Positions 18,918 through 27,279 of a stretch of 64,000 nucleotides of DNA are shown piece by piece (position 1 is the first letter of the stretch; each line of letters starts with the position of its first letter). The position numbers and the translations under genes were made by a program. The stretch covers positions 1-64,000 of the forward strand of contig JAJPHD010000013.1 in NCBI GenBank assembly GCA_021325455.1. The letters are read 5' to 3'. The notes beneath the pieces were generated by a model. That model did no database searches, was not told where the DNA came from, and saw only the letters and a program-made list of their open reading frames with translations. Origin of the DNA: Actinomycetota bacterium. Its GTDB lineage: Bacteria > Actinomycetota > Acidimicrobiia > Acidimicrobiales > JAJPHD01.

Positions 18918-19816
18918 ACCTGTGGGACCCCTCCCACGTGAGCGGGGTGGCCGTGCTCGTCACAGCCTTCCTGCTCGGCATCGTGCACGGGGTCACCCCC
19001 GACGAGCACACCTGGCCCATCACCTTCTCCTACGCCGTGGGCAGCTACTCGAGCCGCCGGGGCCTGCGCACGGGGCTCACCTTCTCCCTGGCCTTCACCT
19101 TCCAGCGGGCCCTCACCGCCGAGCTCGCCTACCTGGGACTGGCGGGGCTGTTCACCATCGCCCCGCTGGACGACGCCATCTATGTGGCGGTGGGAGCCCT
19201 CATGGTCGTGGGAGGGGTCATGATCCTGCGCCGGGGCCATCCCGTCCACGCCCACCTCACCGCCCTGGCCCGCCACGGCCACTCCGCCGACCCCGAGAGC
19301 ACCCCGGCCTGGCTCGACGACCCCCGTCCCTGGATGCCCGCCGTGCACGGCTTCGTGGCCGGCTGGGGGTTCGGCGCCTTCGCCATCATCATCTACACGG
19401 TCCTCGCCCCCGCCATGCACTCCGCCGTCCTGGGATGGGTCCCAGGGGCGCTCTTCGGCCTCGGGACCACGGTGGTGCAGGCCCTCGGGGGGGCCGCCTT
19501 CGGCTGGTTCATGTCCCGCCGGGGCCTCACCCCCGACGCCCTGCGCCAGGTGGCCCTGCTCACCGCCGCCCGGACCCTCAAGTGGGGCGGGGTGGCCTTC
19601 GTGGCCGCCGGGCTGCTCGGCCTCACCTTGCCCCGCCTGGCCGGGGCGAGCCTGGCCACCGGCATCCACGTGCACAACCTGGACACCATCGGGCTGCCCC
19701 TGGCCCTGGTCGTGCTCACCGTCCTCGGGGTGGGAGGGGGCACCCTCGTCACCCAGGTGCGCGCCTGGAGCCGAAGGGCCCCGAAGGACCTCACCGGCCC
19801 GGCCCCCACCCGCTGA
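18902..19816 (+). CDS. NicO/UreH-like nickel/cobalt-type metal transporter
   Basis: Multi-TM; LGIVHGVTPDEHTWPITFSYAVGSYSSRRGLRTGL; overlaps the fur-like gene. Confidence 0.7.
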   Translation: MAGSINLWDPSHVSGVAVLVTAFLLGIVHGVTPDEHTWPITFSYAVGSYSSRRGLRTGLTFSLAFTFQRALTAELAYLGLAGLFTIAPLDDAIYVAVGALMVVGGVMILRRGHPVHAHLTALARHGHSADPESTPAWLDDPRPWMPAVHGFVAGWGFGAFAIIIYTVLAPAMHSAVLGWVPGALFGLGTTVVQALGGAAFGWFMSRRGLTPDALRQVALLTAARTLKWGGVAFVAAGLLGLTLPRLAGASLATGIHVHNLDTIGLPLALVVLTVLGVGGGTLVTQVRAWSRRAPKDLTGPAPTR

Positions 19817-19820
19817 GGCT

Positions 19821-21167
19821 ATGACCGAGGAGCCGGCCCCCGACCAACCCCCGCCCGAGCAGCATCCCATCCTGAGGACCCCCCTCTCGGAGGGGGCGCC
19901 GGCCCCCCGCCGGCGGCCCGGACCGCTGCGCCTCGGGCGCAACGTGAACGTGGCCACCCTGGCCCGGGTGTCCATGAGCGCGGCCCGGGCCCTGGCCGGC
20001 GTGGTCGTGCCCGTGTACCTGGCCTCGGTGGGCTACAGCGCCCTGAGGCTGGGCCTTCTCTTCGTGGTGGCGGGCGTGGCGTCGGCCCTGCTCTCCACCA
20101 CAGTGGGGTTCCTCTCGGACCGCCTCGGGCGCAAGGCCTTCATGGTGGCCGTCCCCCTCCTGGCCACCCTGGGCGGGGTGGCCTTCGCCCTCACCCTCAA
20201 CCCGGTGGCCATCTTCGCCGGCGCCGCCCTCGGCTCGTTCGGCCGGGGCGGTGGGGCCGGCGGGGGGACGGTGGGTCCCTACGCCCCCGCCGAGCAGGCC
20301 CTGGTGGCCGAGTCGGTACCCGCTGCCAGGCGCAACAGCGCCTTTGGATGGCTCGGGTTCGGCTCCTCGGTCGGGGCCGTGGCCGGCAGCGCCGTGGTCG
20401 TCGGCCTGGTCCCGGGCCATCCCTCGGCAGCCCATGCCATGGCCGCCTACCGCCCTGCCTTCGTGGCCCTGGCGGCGTGCGCCTTCCTGGCCTCGGTGCT
20501 CGGGCTTCTCCTTCGCGAGATACGGCCTTGCTCCCCCACCCCCCACCCCCGATCGCACCGGCCCCTCCTCCCCCGGGCATCCCGCGGCCTGCTCTACCGG
20601 CTGTGGATCACCAACGCCATCAACGGCACGGCGGTGGGCATGTTCGGGCCCTTCGTCTCCTACTGGTTCTACCGCCGCTTCGGGGTGGGGGCGGGGACCA
20701 TCGGGGAGCTGTACGCCATCATCAACGCCTCCACCACCGTGGCCAACCTGGCGGCGCCTGTCGTGGCCCGGCGCCTGGGCCTGATCCGGTCCTCGACGCT
20801 CTTCCGCATAGCCCAGTCGGTCCTGCTCGTGCCCATGGTGCTGGCTCCCAGCTTCGCCGTGGCGGGCGCCATCTACCTAGTCCGCATGATGGCCCAGAGG
20901 GCCTCCATGCCCCTCCGCCAGTCATACGTCATGGCCCAATCCGATCCCGCCGAGCGGGCCAGGGTGGCTGCCCTGGCCCAGCTCCCGACCCAGGGGACGA
21001 CAGCAGCCTCTCCGGCCGCAGCGGGAGAGCTGTTCGACCACGTGGCCCTGGCCGCCCCCTTCCTGGCCGGCGCCGCCCTCCAGCTCACCAACGCCATCGT
21101 GTACTACGCCTTCTTCCGGCGGCGACCTCCGGAGGAGGAATTGGCCCGGGCAGCAGGGTCCTCATAG
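19821..21167 (+). CDS. MFS transporter
   Basis: 12-TM-like, LGLLFVVAGVASALLSTTVGFLSDRLGRKAFMV. Confidence 0.85.
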   Translation: MTEEPAPDQPPPEQHPILRTPLSEGAPAPRRRPGPLRLGRNVNVATLARVSMSAARALAGVVVPVYLASVGYSALRLGLLFVVAGVASALLSTTVGFLSDRLGRKAFMVAVPLLATLGGVAFALTLNPVAIFAGAALGSFGRGGGAGGGTVGPYAPAEQALVAESVPAARRNSAFGWLGFGSSVGAVAGSAVVVGLVPGHPSAAHAMAAYRPAFVALAACAFLASVLGLLLREIRPCSPTPHPRSHRPLLPRASRGLLYRLWITNAINGTAVGMFGPFVSYWFYRRFGVGAGTIGELYAIINASTTVANLAAPVVARRLGLIRSSTLFRIAQSVLLVPMVLAPSFAVAGAIYLVRMMAQRASMPLRQSYVMAQSDPAERARVAALAQLPTQGTTAASPAAAGELFDHVALAAPFLAGAALQLTNAIVYYAFFRRRPPEEELARAAGSS

Positions 21168-21220
21168 GATTCACATCCAGATCTCAGGAACCTTCCAGCA
21201 TCCCGTCATACCCTTTGCCC

Positions 21221-22858
21221 ATGACCGCTCCCCGTTTCAGCCGCCGGAGCCTGCTCGCCACCTCGGCCAAGGTGGGGGCGGGGGCGGCCGCCATGACCGC
21301 CGGACTGGCCGGCGGGGGCTTCTTCCAGGGTGGCCCGGCCAGCACGGTGCCCAGCTCGTCACGGCGGTCTGCGGGCCGGACCCGGCCCCGGACCGTGGCC
21401 ACCACCGACCTGCGCTCGCCGCCCGCTCCCCCCGGCGTGCAGAGGTTCGTGAGCCGGCCCGACCTCACCCCCCCTCAGGTGAGGGTGATCCGTTCCGAGG
21501 CCTACAGGGACCAGGAGCCGGAGCTCCCCCGCTACCTGTTCCTCTCGCCCGACCCCATCAACGTCAAGGGGCCCATCGGAGCCATGATCGTGGACACCGG
21601 GGGCGACCTGGTCTGGTGGTCGGTACCGCCCCACGGCGTCCCCTTCAACCTGCGGCCCCAGACCTACGACGGCCAGACCGTCCTCACCTACTGGCAGGGG
21701 GACTTCATTGCCGGCCACGGCGAGGGCTATTACGTGATGCTGGACACCACGTACCGGCCCAGCCGCCACAGCCCGGTCAAGGCCGGCAACGGGCTGCAGG
21801 GCGACCTGCACGAGTTCCTCATCACCCCCTACGGCAGCGCCCTGCTCACCTGCTACTACGAGCACCAGGGCGTCTACCAGTGCGCCGCCCAGGAGGTGGA
21901 CATCGCCACGGGCGAGGTCAAGTTCCAGTGGGACACCCTGCACAACGTGAGCCTGGCGGAGTCCTACCAGCCCAAGCCCTCCAAGGGCGCCTACGACTTC
22001 TTCCACATCAACTCCATCGACCTCTGGCCGGCCCGGGTCGCCCCTTACCACCAGGACCTGCTGGTGAGCGGGCGCAACGTGTGGGCCGCCTACCGCATAT
22101 CGAGGGACCGCCCGGGGGGGCGGATCGTGTGGAAGCTCTCGGGCAACCCGACGGGCAAGGGCCCCCACGGCGGGTCGTTCCGCATGGGCAAGAACACCAA
22201 CTTCGAGTGGCAGCACGACGTGCTGGCCCTCCCTGACGGCTCGGGGGTGAGCATCTTCGACGACGCCGAGGGGCCGCCGTCCCCTGAGAAGCAGGCCCGG
22301 GGCCTGATCCTCAACATGGACCAGCGCACTCGGTCGGTGACCCTGCGCCACCAGTTCTTGCATACCAGCACCCCGGGCGGGGTCCAGGTCCCCTTCGAGG
22401 GCAACGTCCAGCTCCTTCCCAACGGGGGCTACCTGGTGGGCTGGGGGGGCGTGCCCTTCGTGTCGGAGTACGGGCCCCCCGGCGGCGACGTGAACGGGAC
22501 CATGGACCTCGACCTCCAGCTGCCCGAGCACTACAGCTCCTACCGGGCCTACCTCTACGACTGGACGGGGCGCCCTCCCGACAGCGAGCTGGCTCTCACG
22601 GTGCTGCCCGGCCCCTCCTCGGGCCAGTACGTGGCCCACGTCAGCTGGAACGGGGCCACCGAGGTCGACTCCTGGTCGCTGCATGCCGGCTCGTCCCACT
22701 CCTCGAGCCTCCCCGAGGTGGCGGCGGCCGCCCGCACGGGCTTCGAGACCGTCATCCCGGTGGACCTTTCCGGATCGTCCCTTGACTTCCAGGTGACGGC
22801 TCTGGACCGGGAGGGGCGCCCCCTGGCCACCTCCCGGCGGGCTCAACCGCCATCCTGA
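21221..22858 (+). CDS. Arylsulfotransferase (ASST)-like protein with Tat-type signal
   Basis: FSRRSLLATSAKVGAG twin-Arg signal; IVDTGGDLVWW...QGDLHEFLITPYGSALLTCY...HINSIDL. Confidence 0.85.
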   Translation: MTAPRFSRRSLLATSAKVGAGAAAMTAGLAGGGFFQGGPASTVPSSSRRSAGRTRPRTVATTDLRSPPAPPGVQRFVSRPDLTPPQVRVIRSEAYRDQEPELPRYLFLSPDPINVKGPIGAMIVDTGGDLVWWSVPPHGVPFNLRPQTYDGQTVLTYWQGDFIAGHGEGYYVMLDTTYRPSRHSPVKAGNGLQGDLHEFLITPYGSALLTCYYEHQGVYQCAAQEVDIATGEVKFQWDTLHNVSLAESYQPKPSKGAYDFFHINSIDLWPARVAPYHQDLLVSGRNVWAAYRISRDRPGGRIVWKLSGNPTGKGPHGGSFRMGKNTNFEWQHDVLALPDGSGVSIFDDAEGPPSPEKQARGLILNMDQRTRSVTLRHQFLHTSTPGGVQVPFEGNVQLLPNGGYLVGWGGVPFVSEYGPPGGDVNGTMDLDLQLPEHYSSYRAYLYDWTGRPPDSELALTVLPGPSSGQYVAHVSWNGATEVDSWSLHAGSSHSSSLPEVAAAARTGFETVIPVDLSGSSLDFQVTALDREGRPLATSRRAQPPS

Positions 22859-24038
22859 GCGGAGCCGGCTGGAGCTGGCGCCCCAGCAGGCCGGCCAGGC
22901 CCAGGGCGACCACCCCCACCAGGGCCAGGACCGAGAAGGCAGCGGCGGGGTCCCCCTGCAGGCCCTGCACCACCAGGGCCACCACGATGCCCCCGGCGTT
23001 CCCCGACAGCCACAGGAAGGCCGTGGCCGTCCCGCCGGCACTCCCGGCCCGGCGCTCGGCCAGCTCCAGGACGACGGGCAGGTCGGGCAGCACCAGCAGC
23101 CCGATCACGACCAGGGCGCCGGCGGCGGTGCCCAGGCCGGGGCGGGCGGCCATCAGGGCGCACCCGGCCGCCATGGCCACCGCCGAGAGCCCGATGGCCT
23201 GGGGCTGGAGCCGGCGGGACGCCACGAGCGGCGGGATGGCGGCGCAACCTGCCACCCCCGCCACCACCATGGCCACCAGGACGCTGTCGGTGCCCGAGGC
23301 GCTGACCCCCGCCGGCTTGAGAAGGGCCTCCACCCAGGTGGCCAGGGCGATGAAGACGCCGAAGCCGAGGAACACCATGGCGGCCAGGTTGCGCAGCACC
23401 CGGTCGGACCACAGGTCCCTCATGGCCCCGGCGGTAGCTCCCACGTCGGCTGCCTGGGGGGCGTGCAGGGGGCGGCCGAGGGAGACGACCAGCACGCCGG
23501 CCGCGGCCAGGCTGTAGGCCGCGCTCACGACCAGGACCAGGTCCAGGCGGCCTGCCCCCAGGGCCCCGCCCAGCACGAAGGCCTCTATGAAGCCGAGGAA
23601 GGTCCCCGCCGAGCACACGGCGATGCCGGCCGGGCGCTGGGGCTCGGCCAGGTAACGGGTGGCGACGCCCGTCAGGGCGTTGAGGACGGCCGGCTGGGCC
23701 ACCGCCACCAGGAGCTGGCCGGCCAGCAGGAAGGGGTAGCTCCCTCCCCCTCCCAGGCGCACCAGGGCCCCGGCCGCCGTCAGCCCCGCCCCCGCCGCCA
23801 GCGTGGGGCGGAACCAGCGGTCAAGGGCCCGCCCGGCCGGCAGGGCCAGCACCACGTAGACGAGCGGGAAGACCTCGGAAAGCCATCCGATGTCGGACGC
23901 GGACACGCCCAGGTGAGCGGCTGCCCCGGTCGTGACGGGGGTGAAGTTGAGCCACAGCATCTGGTTGGCCGAGGCGAGGAGGCCGAAGCCGCCGATGGGC
24001 AGCCAGCGGCTGGCGGGAGGACCGGGGCGAGCGGCCAT
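22752..24038 (-). CDS. MFS transporter
   Basis: LGVSASDIGWLSEVFPLVYVVLALPAGRALDRW; start ATG 24038; 3' end overlaps the ASST gene. Confidence 0.85.
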   Translation of the reverse strand: MAARPGPPASRWLPIGGFGLLASANQMLWLNFTPVTTGAAAHLGVSASDIGWLSEVFPLVYVVLALPAGRALDRWFRPTLAAGAGLTAAGALVRLGGGGSYPFLLAGQLLVAVAQPAVLNALTGVATRYLAEPQRPAGIAVCSAGTFLGFIEAFVLGGALGAGRLDLVLVVSAAYSLAAAGVLVVSLGRPLHAPQAADVGATAGAMRDLWSDRVLRNLAAMVFLGFGVFIALATWVEALLKPAGVSASGTDSVLVAMVVAGVAGCAAIPPLVASRRLQPQAIGLSAVAMAAGCALMAARPGLGTAAGALVVIGLLVLPDLPVVLELAERRAGSAGGTATAFLWLSGNAGGIVVALVVQGLQGDPAAAFSVLALVGVVALGLAGLLGRQLQPAPLRMAVEPAGRWPGGAPPGPEPSPGSQGTIRKGPPG

Positions 24039-24047
24039 CGCAGCAGT

Positions 24048-25340
24048 ATGGACCAAGATAGGGTTCGGCTGATGCCTCCCCCCGCCCTGGCCCGCCCGAG
24101 CCCGAGCCCGACCGGGGCTGCCCCCGCCCCGGTGGTCGTCCCCCCGGAGGCCCTCTTCACCCGCCTCGAAGCCGCCACGGCCGGCCTCGACCCGCCCCTG
24201 GCGGCCGTGGACCTGGCGTCGTTTGACGCCAATGCCCTTGACCTGGCCCGGAGGGCCGGGGGCCTCCCGGTGCGGGTGGCCACCAAGTCCGTGCGCTGCC
24301 GGCACCTGCTGGAAAGGGTCCTGGCCGTCCCCGGCTTCCGGGGGGTGATGGCCCACTCCCTGGCCGAGGCCCTCTGGCTGGCCCGGGGTCCCGGAGGCCT
24401 CCCCGACGTGCTGATGGGCTACCCCAGCGCCGACCGGCGGTCGCTTGGCGAGCTGGCCTCCGACGAGCTGGCCGCCTCCCGGGTCACGATCATGGTCGAC
24501 TCGCCCGATCAGCTCGACCTGGTCGACTCCGTTGCCCCTCCGTCCCGGAGGCCCCCCATCCGGGTGTGCCTGGACATCGACGCCTCCTTGCGGATGGCCG
24601 GCGGCCGGGTGCACCTGGGGGTCCGCCGCTCGCCCGTCCACCTGGCCTCCGAGGCCGAGGCCCTGGCCAGGGCGGTGGTCGGGAGGCGGGGGTTCTCCCT
24701 CGTGGGGGTCATGGCCTACGAGGCCCAGATAGCAGGGGTGGCAGATCGCCCTCCCGGGCGCCCCTTGCGGGCCATGGCCGTGCGGGCCATGCAGGCGGCC
24801 TCGGCTGCCGAGCTGGCCCGGAGGAGGGGGGCGGTGGTGGCCGCCGTGTCCAAGGTGTCACCCCTCGAGCTGGTCAACGGGGGCGGCACCGGCAGCCTGG
24901 AGAGGACCGCCGCCGACCCTGCCGTCACCGAGCTGACAGCTGGCTCCGGGCTGTTCGGCCCGGCCCTGTTCGACCATTACCGCGCCTTTCGCCCCTACCC
25001 GGCCGCCCTCTTCGCCCTGCCCGTGGTGCGCCGGCCCGACCAGGGGACGGTCACGGTGGCGGGCGGGGGCTGGGTGGCCTCGGGGGCGGCCGGAGCCGAT
25101 CGCCTCCCGGTCCCGGTGTGGCCCGAGGGGCTCCAGCTCACCCGGGCCGAGGGGGCAGGCGAGGTCCAGACCCCCCTGCGCGGGACGGGAGTGAGCAGCC
25201 TGCGGGTGGGGGACCGGGTGTGGTTCCGGCATGCCAAGGCTGGAGAGCTGTGCGAGCACGTGTCGGCCCTCCACCTGGTGGGCGAGGGGGAGGCCCGGGC
25301 GGTCCCCACCTACCGGGGGGAGGGCCAGGCCTTCGTGTGA
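24048..25340 (+). CDS. Alanine racemase/D-threonine aldolase-like PLP enzyme
   Basis: VATKSVRCRHLLERVLAVPGFRGVMAHSLAEALWLA; VCLDIDASLRMAG. Confidence 0.8.
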   Translation: MDQDRVRLMPPPALARPSPSPTGAAPAPVVVPPEALFTRLEAATAGLDPPLAAVDLASFDANALDLARRAGGLPVRVATKSVRCRHLLERVLAVPGFRGVMAHSLAEALWLARGPGGLPDVLMGYPSADRRSLGELASDELAASRVTIMVDSPDQLDLVDSVAPPSRRPPIRVCLDIDASLRMAGGRVHLGVRRSPVHLASEAEALARAVVGRRGFSLVGVMAYEAQIAGVADRPPGRPLRAMAVRAMQAASAAELARRRGAVVAAVSKVSPLELVNGGGTGSLERTAADPAVTELTAGSGLFGPALFDHYRAFRPYPAALFALPVVRRPDQGTVTVAGGGWVASGAAGADRLPVPVWPEGLQLTRAEGAGEVQTPLRGTGVSSLRVGDRVWFRHAKAGELCEHVSALHLVGEGEARAVPTYRGEGQAFV

Positions 25341-26644
25341 CCGGCACCTGGGCCAACTGGGCCGGGAACCAGAGGGCCAGCGGCATGACGGTCGTCCACC
25401 CCCGGGGCCCCGAGGAGATCGCCCGGGTGGTGAGGAGGGCGGCGGAGGAGGGCCGGCGGGTCAAGGTGGCCGGCTCGGGGCACTCCTTCACCGGTATCGC
25501 CGTGCCCGTGGACGTGCTCGTGGTCCTGGACCGCCACGCCGGCGTGGTGGCCCTGGACCGGAGGACGGGCCTGGTCACGGTGGAGGCCGGCATGACCCTC
25601 GGCCGGCTGAGCGCGGTGCTGGCCGAGGCGGGGCTGTCGCTCACCAACCTGGGCGACATCGACGCCCAGACGGTGGCCGGCGCCATGGCGACGGGCACCC
25701 ACGGGACCGGCGAGCGCTACGGGGGGCTGGCCACCCAGGTCCGGGGGCTGCAGATGGTGCTAGCCGACGGATCGGTGCTGGACTGCGAGGCCGAGGTGCT
25801 CCGGGCCGCCCGGGTGAGCCTGGGCGCCCTGGGGGTGGTCTCCACCGTGACCCTCCAGGCCGAGCCCCTCTTCCCCATGCGGGCCGAGGAGGGCCCCATG
25901 GGGCTCTCGGAGCTGCTGGACCGCTTCGACGAGCTGGCCGGCTCCGTGGACCATTTCGAGGCCTACTGGTTCCCGCACACGCAGCGGGCGCTGGTCAAGC
26001 GCAATACCCGCCTGCCCCCCGACGCCGCCCTGGACCGGCTCCCCCGGTGGCGGGAGTGGGTGGACGACGAGCTGCTGGCCAACACGGTCTTCGGCTGGGT
26101 GCAGGCCCTGGGTCGGCGCTTCCCGTCCACCGTGCGGCCCCTGGCCCAGGTATCGGCCCGGGGCCTGGCGCCCCGGACCTTCACCGACTGGTCCCACCGG
26201 GTCTTCACCTCGCCAAGGCGCGTCCGGTTCAAGGAGATGGAGTACGCCCTGGCCCGGGAGGGCTTCGTCCCCGTGCTGCGGGAGCTGGTGGAGGCCATCG
26301 GGCGCTCGGACCTGCGCATCAGCTTCCCCGTGGAGCTGAGGGTGGCCCCCGCTGACGACATCCCGCTATCCACCGCCAGCGGCCGGGACTCCGCCTACGT
26401 GGCGGTGCACGTGGACCACGCCACCCCCCACCGGGACTACTTCGACCTGGTCGAGTCGGTGCTGGCCGGAGCGGGGGGGCGGCCCCACTGGGGAAAGCTC
26501 CACAGCTTGGACGCCGAGTCCCTCCGGCCCCGCTACGACGGGTTCGACGGCTTCGTGGCCCTCCGGGACCGGCTGGACCCCTGCGGGCGGTTCACGAACC
26601 CCTACCTGGACCGGGTGCTCGGGCCGCCCGGGTCGGCGGCTTGA
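25337..26644 (+). CDS. D-arabinono-1,4-lactone oxidase/aldonolactone oxidase family FAD enzyme
   Basis: VKVAGSGHSFTGIAVP, AGAMATGTHGTGERYGGLATQV, HWGKLH. Confidence 0.92.
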   Translation: MTGTWANWAGNQRASGMTVVHPRGPEEIARVVRRAAEEGRRVKVAGSGHSFTGIAVPVDVLVVLDRHAGVVALDRRTGLVTVEAGMTLGRLSAVLAEAGLSLTNLGDIDAQTVAGAMATGTHGTGERYGGLATQVRGLQMVLADGSVLDCEAEVLRAARVSLGALGVVSTVTLQAEPLFPMRAEEGPMGLSELLDRFDELAGSVDHFEAYWFPHTQRALVKRNTRLPPDAALDRLPRWREWVDDELLANTVFGWVQALGRRFPSTVRPLAQVSARGLAPRTFTDWSHRVFTSPRRVRFKEMEYALAREGFVPVLRELVEAIGRSDLRISFPVELRVAPADDIPLSTASGRDSAYVAVHVDHATPHRDYFDLVESVLAGAGGRPHWGKLHSLDAESLRPRYDGFDGFVALRDRLDPCGRFTNPYLDRVLGPPGSAA

Positions 26645-27275
26645 AGCGGGAGCGCTCCTTCTCGGCCGAGGCCCGGAAGCGGCAGCCGGCCAGGTGGTCG
26701 TTCACGACCCCCAGGGCCTGCATGGCCGCGTAGGCCGTGGTCGGGCCCACGAACCTGAACCCCCTCCGGCGCAGCTCGGCCGAGAGGGCCTTCGACTCGG
26801 CCGTGGAGGAGGGGACCTCGGAGAAGGACCCTGGCGCCGGCCGGGCCCGGGGAGGCTCGTACGCCCACAGCAGGCCTCCCAGGGACAGTCCCTCCTCCCA
26901 CAGGGCCAGGGTGGCGCGGGCATTGGTCAGCGCCGCCTCGATCTTGCCCCGGTGGCGCACGATGCCCGGGTCCGACAGCAGCCGCTCCAGGTCCTGGTCC
27001 CCGAAGGCGGCCAGGGAGGCGGGGTCGAAGGAGGCGAAGGCCTTCCTGAAGGCCGGGCGCTTGCGCAGGATGGTGAGCCAGGACAGACCGGCCTGGAACC
27101 CCTCCAGGCACAGCTTCTCCAGCACCCGGGCCTCTTCTCCCACTGGCCTCCCCCACTCGCGGTCGTGGTAGGAGCGGTACTCGGGGGGGGAGTCGCCCCA
27201 GCGGCAGCGGGGGACGCCGTCGTCGCCGACGGCGAGGTCGGCAGGGAGGCCGGCAGTACCGCCCGGGTGTGCCAC
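26592..27275 (-). CDS. tag: DNA-3-methyladenine glycosylase I
   Basis: RCRWGDSPPEYRSYHDREWGRPV, CLEGFQAGLSWLTILRKR, FRFVGPTTAYAAMQALGVVNDH. Confidence 0.95.
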   Translation of the reverse strand: MAHPGGTAGLPADLAVGDDGVPRCRWGDSPPEYRSYHDREWGRPVGEEARVLEKLCLEGFQAGLSWLTILRKRPAFRKAFASFDPASLAAFGDQDLERLLSDPGIVRHRGKIEAALTNARATLALWEEGLSLGGLLWAYEPPRARPAPGSFSEVPSSTAESKALSAELRRRGFRFVGPTTAYAAMQALGVVNDHLAGCRFRASAEKERSRFKPPTRAARAPGPGRGS

Positions 27276-27279
27276 CTCC

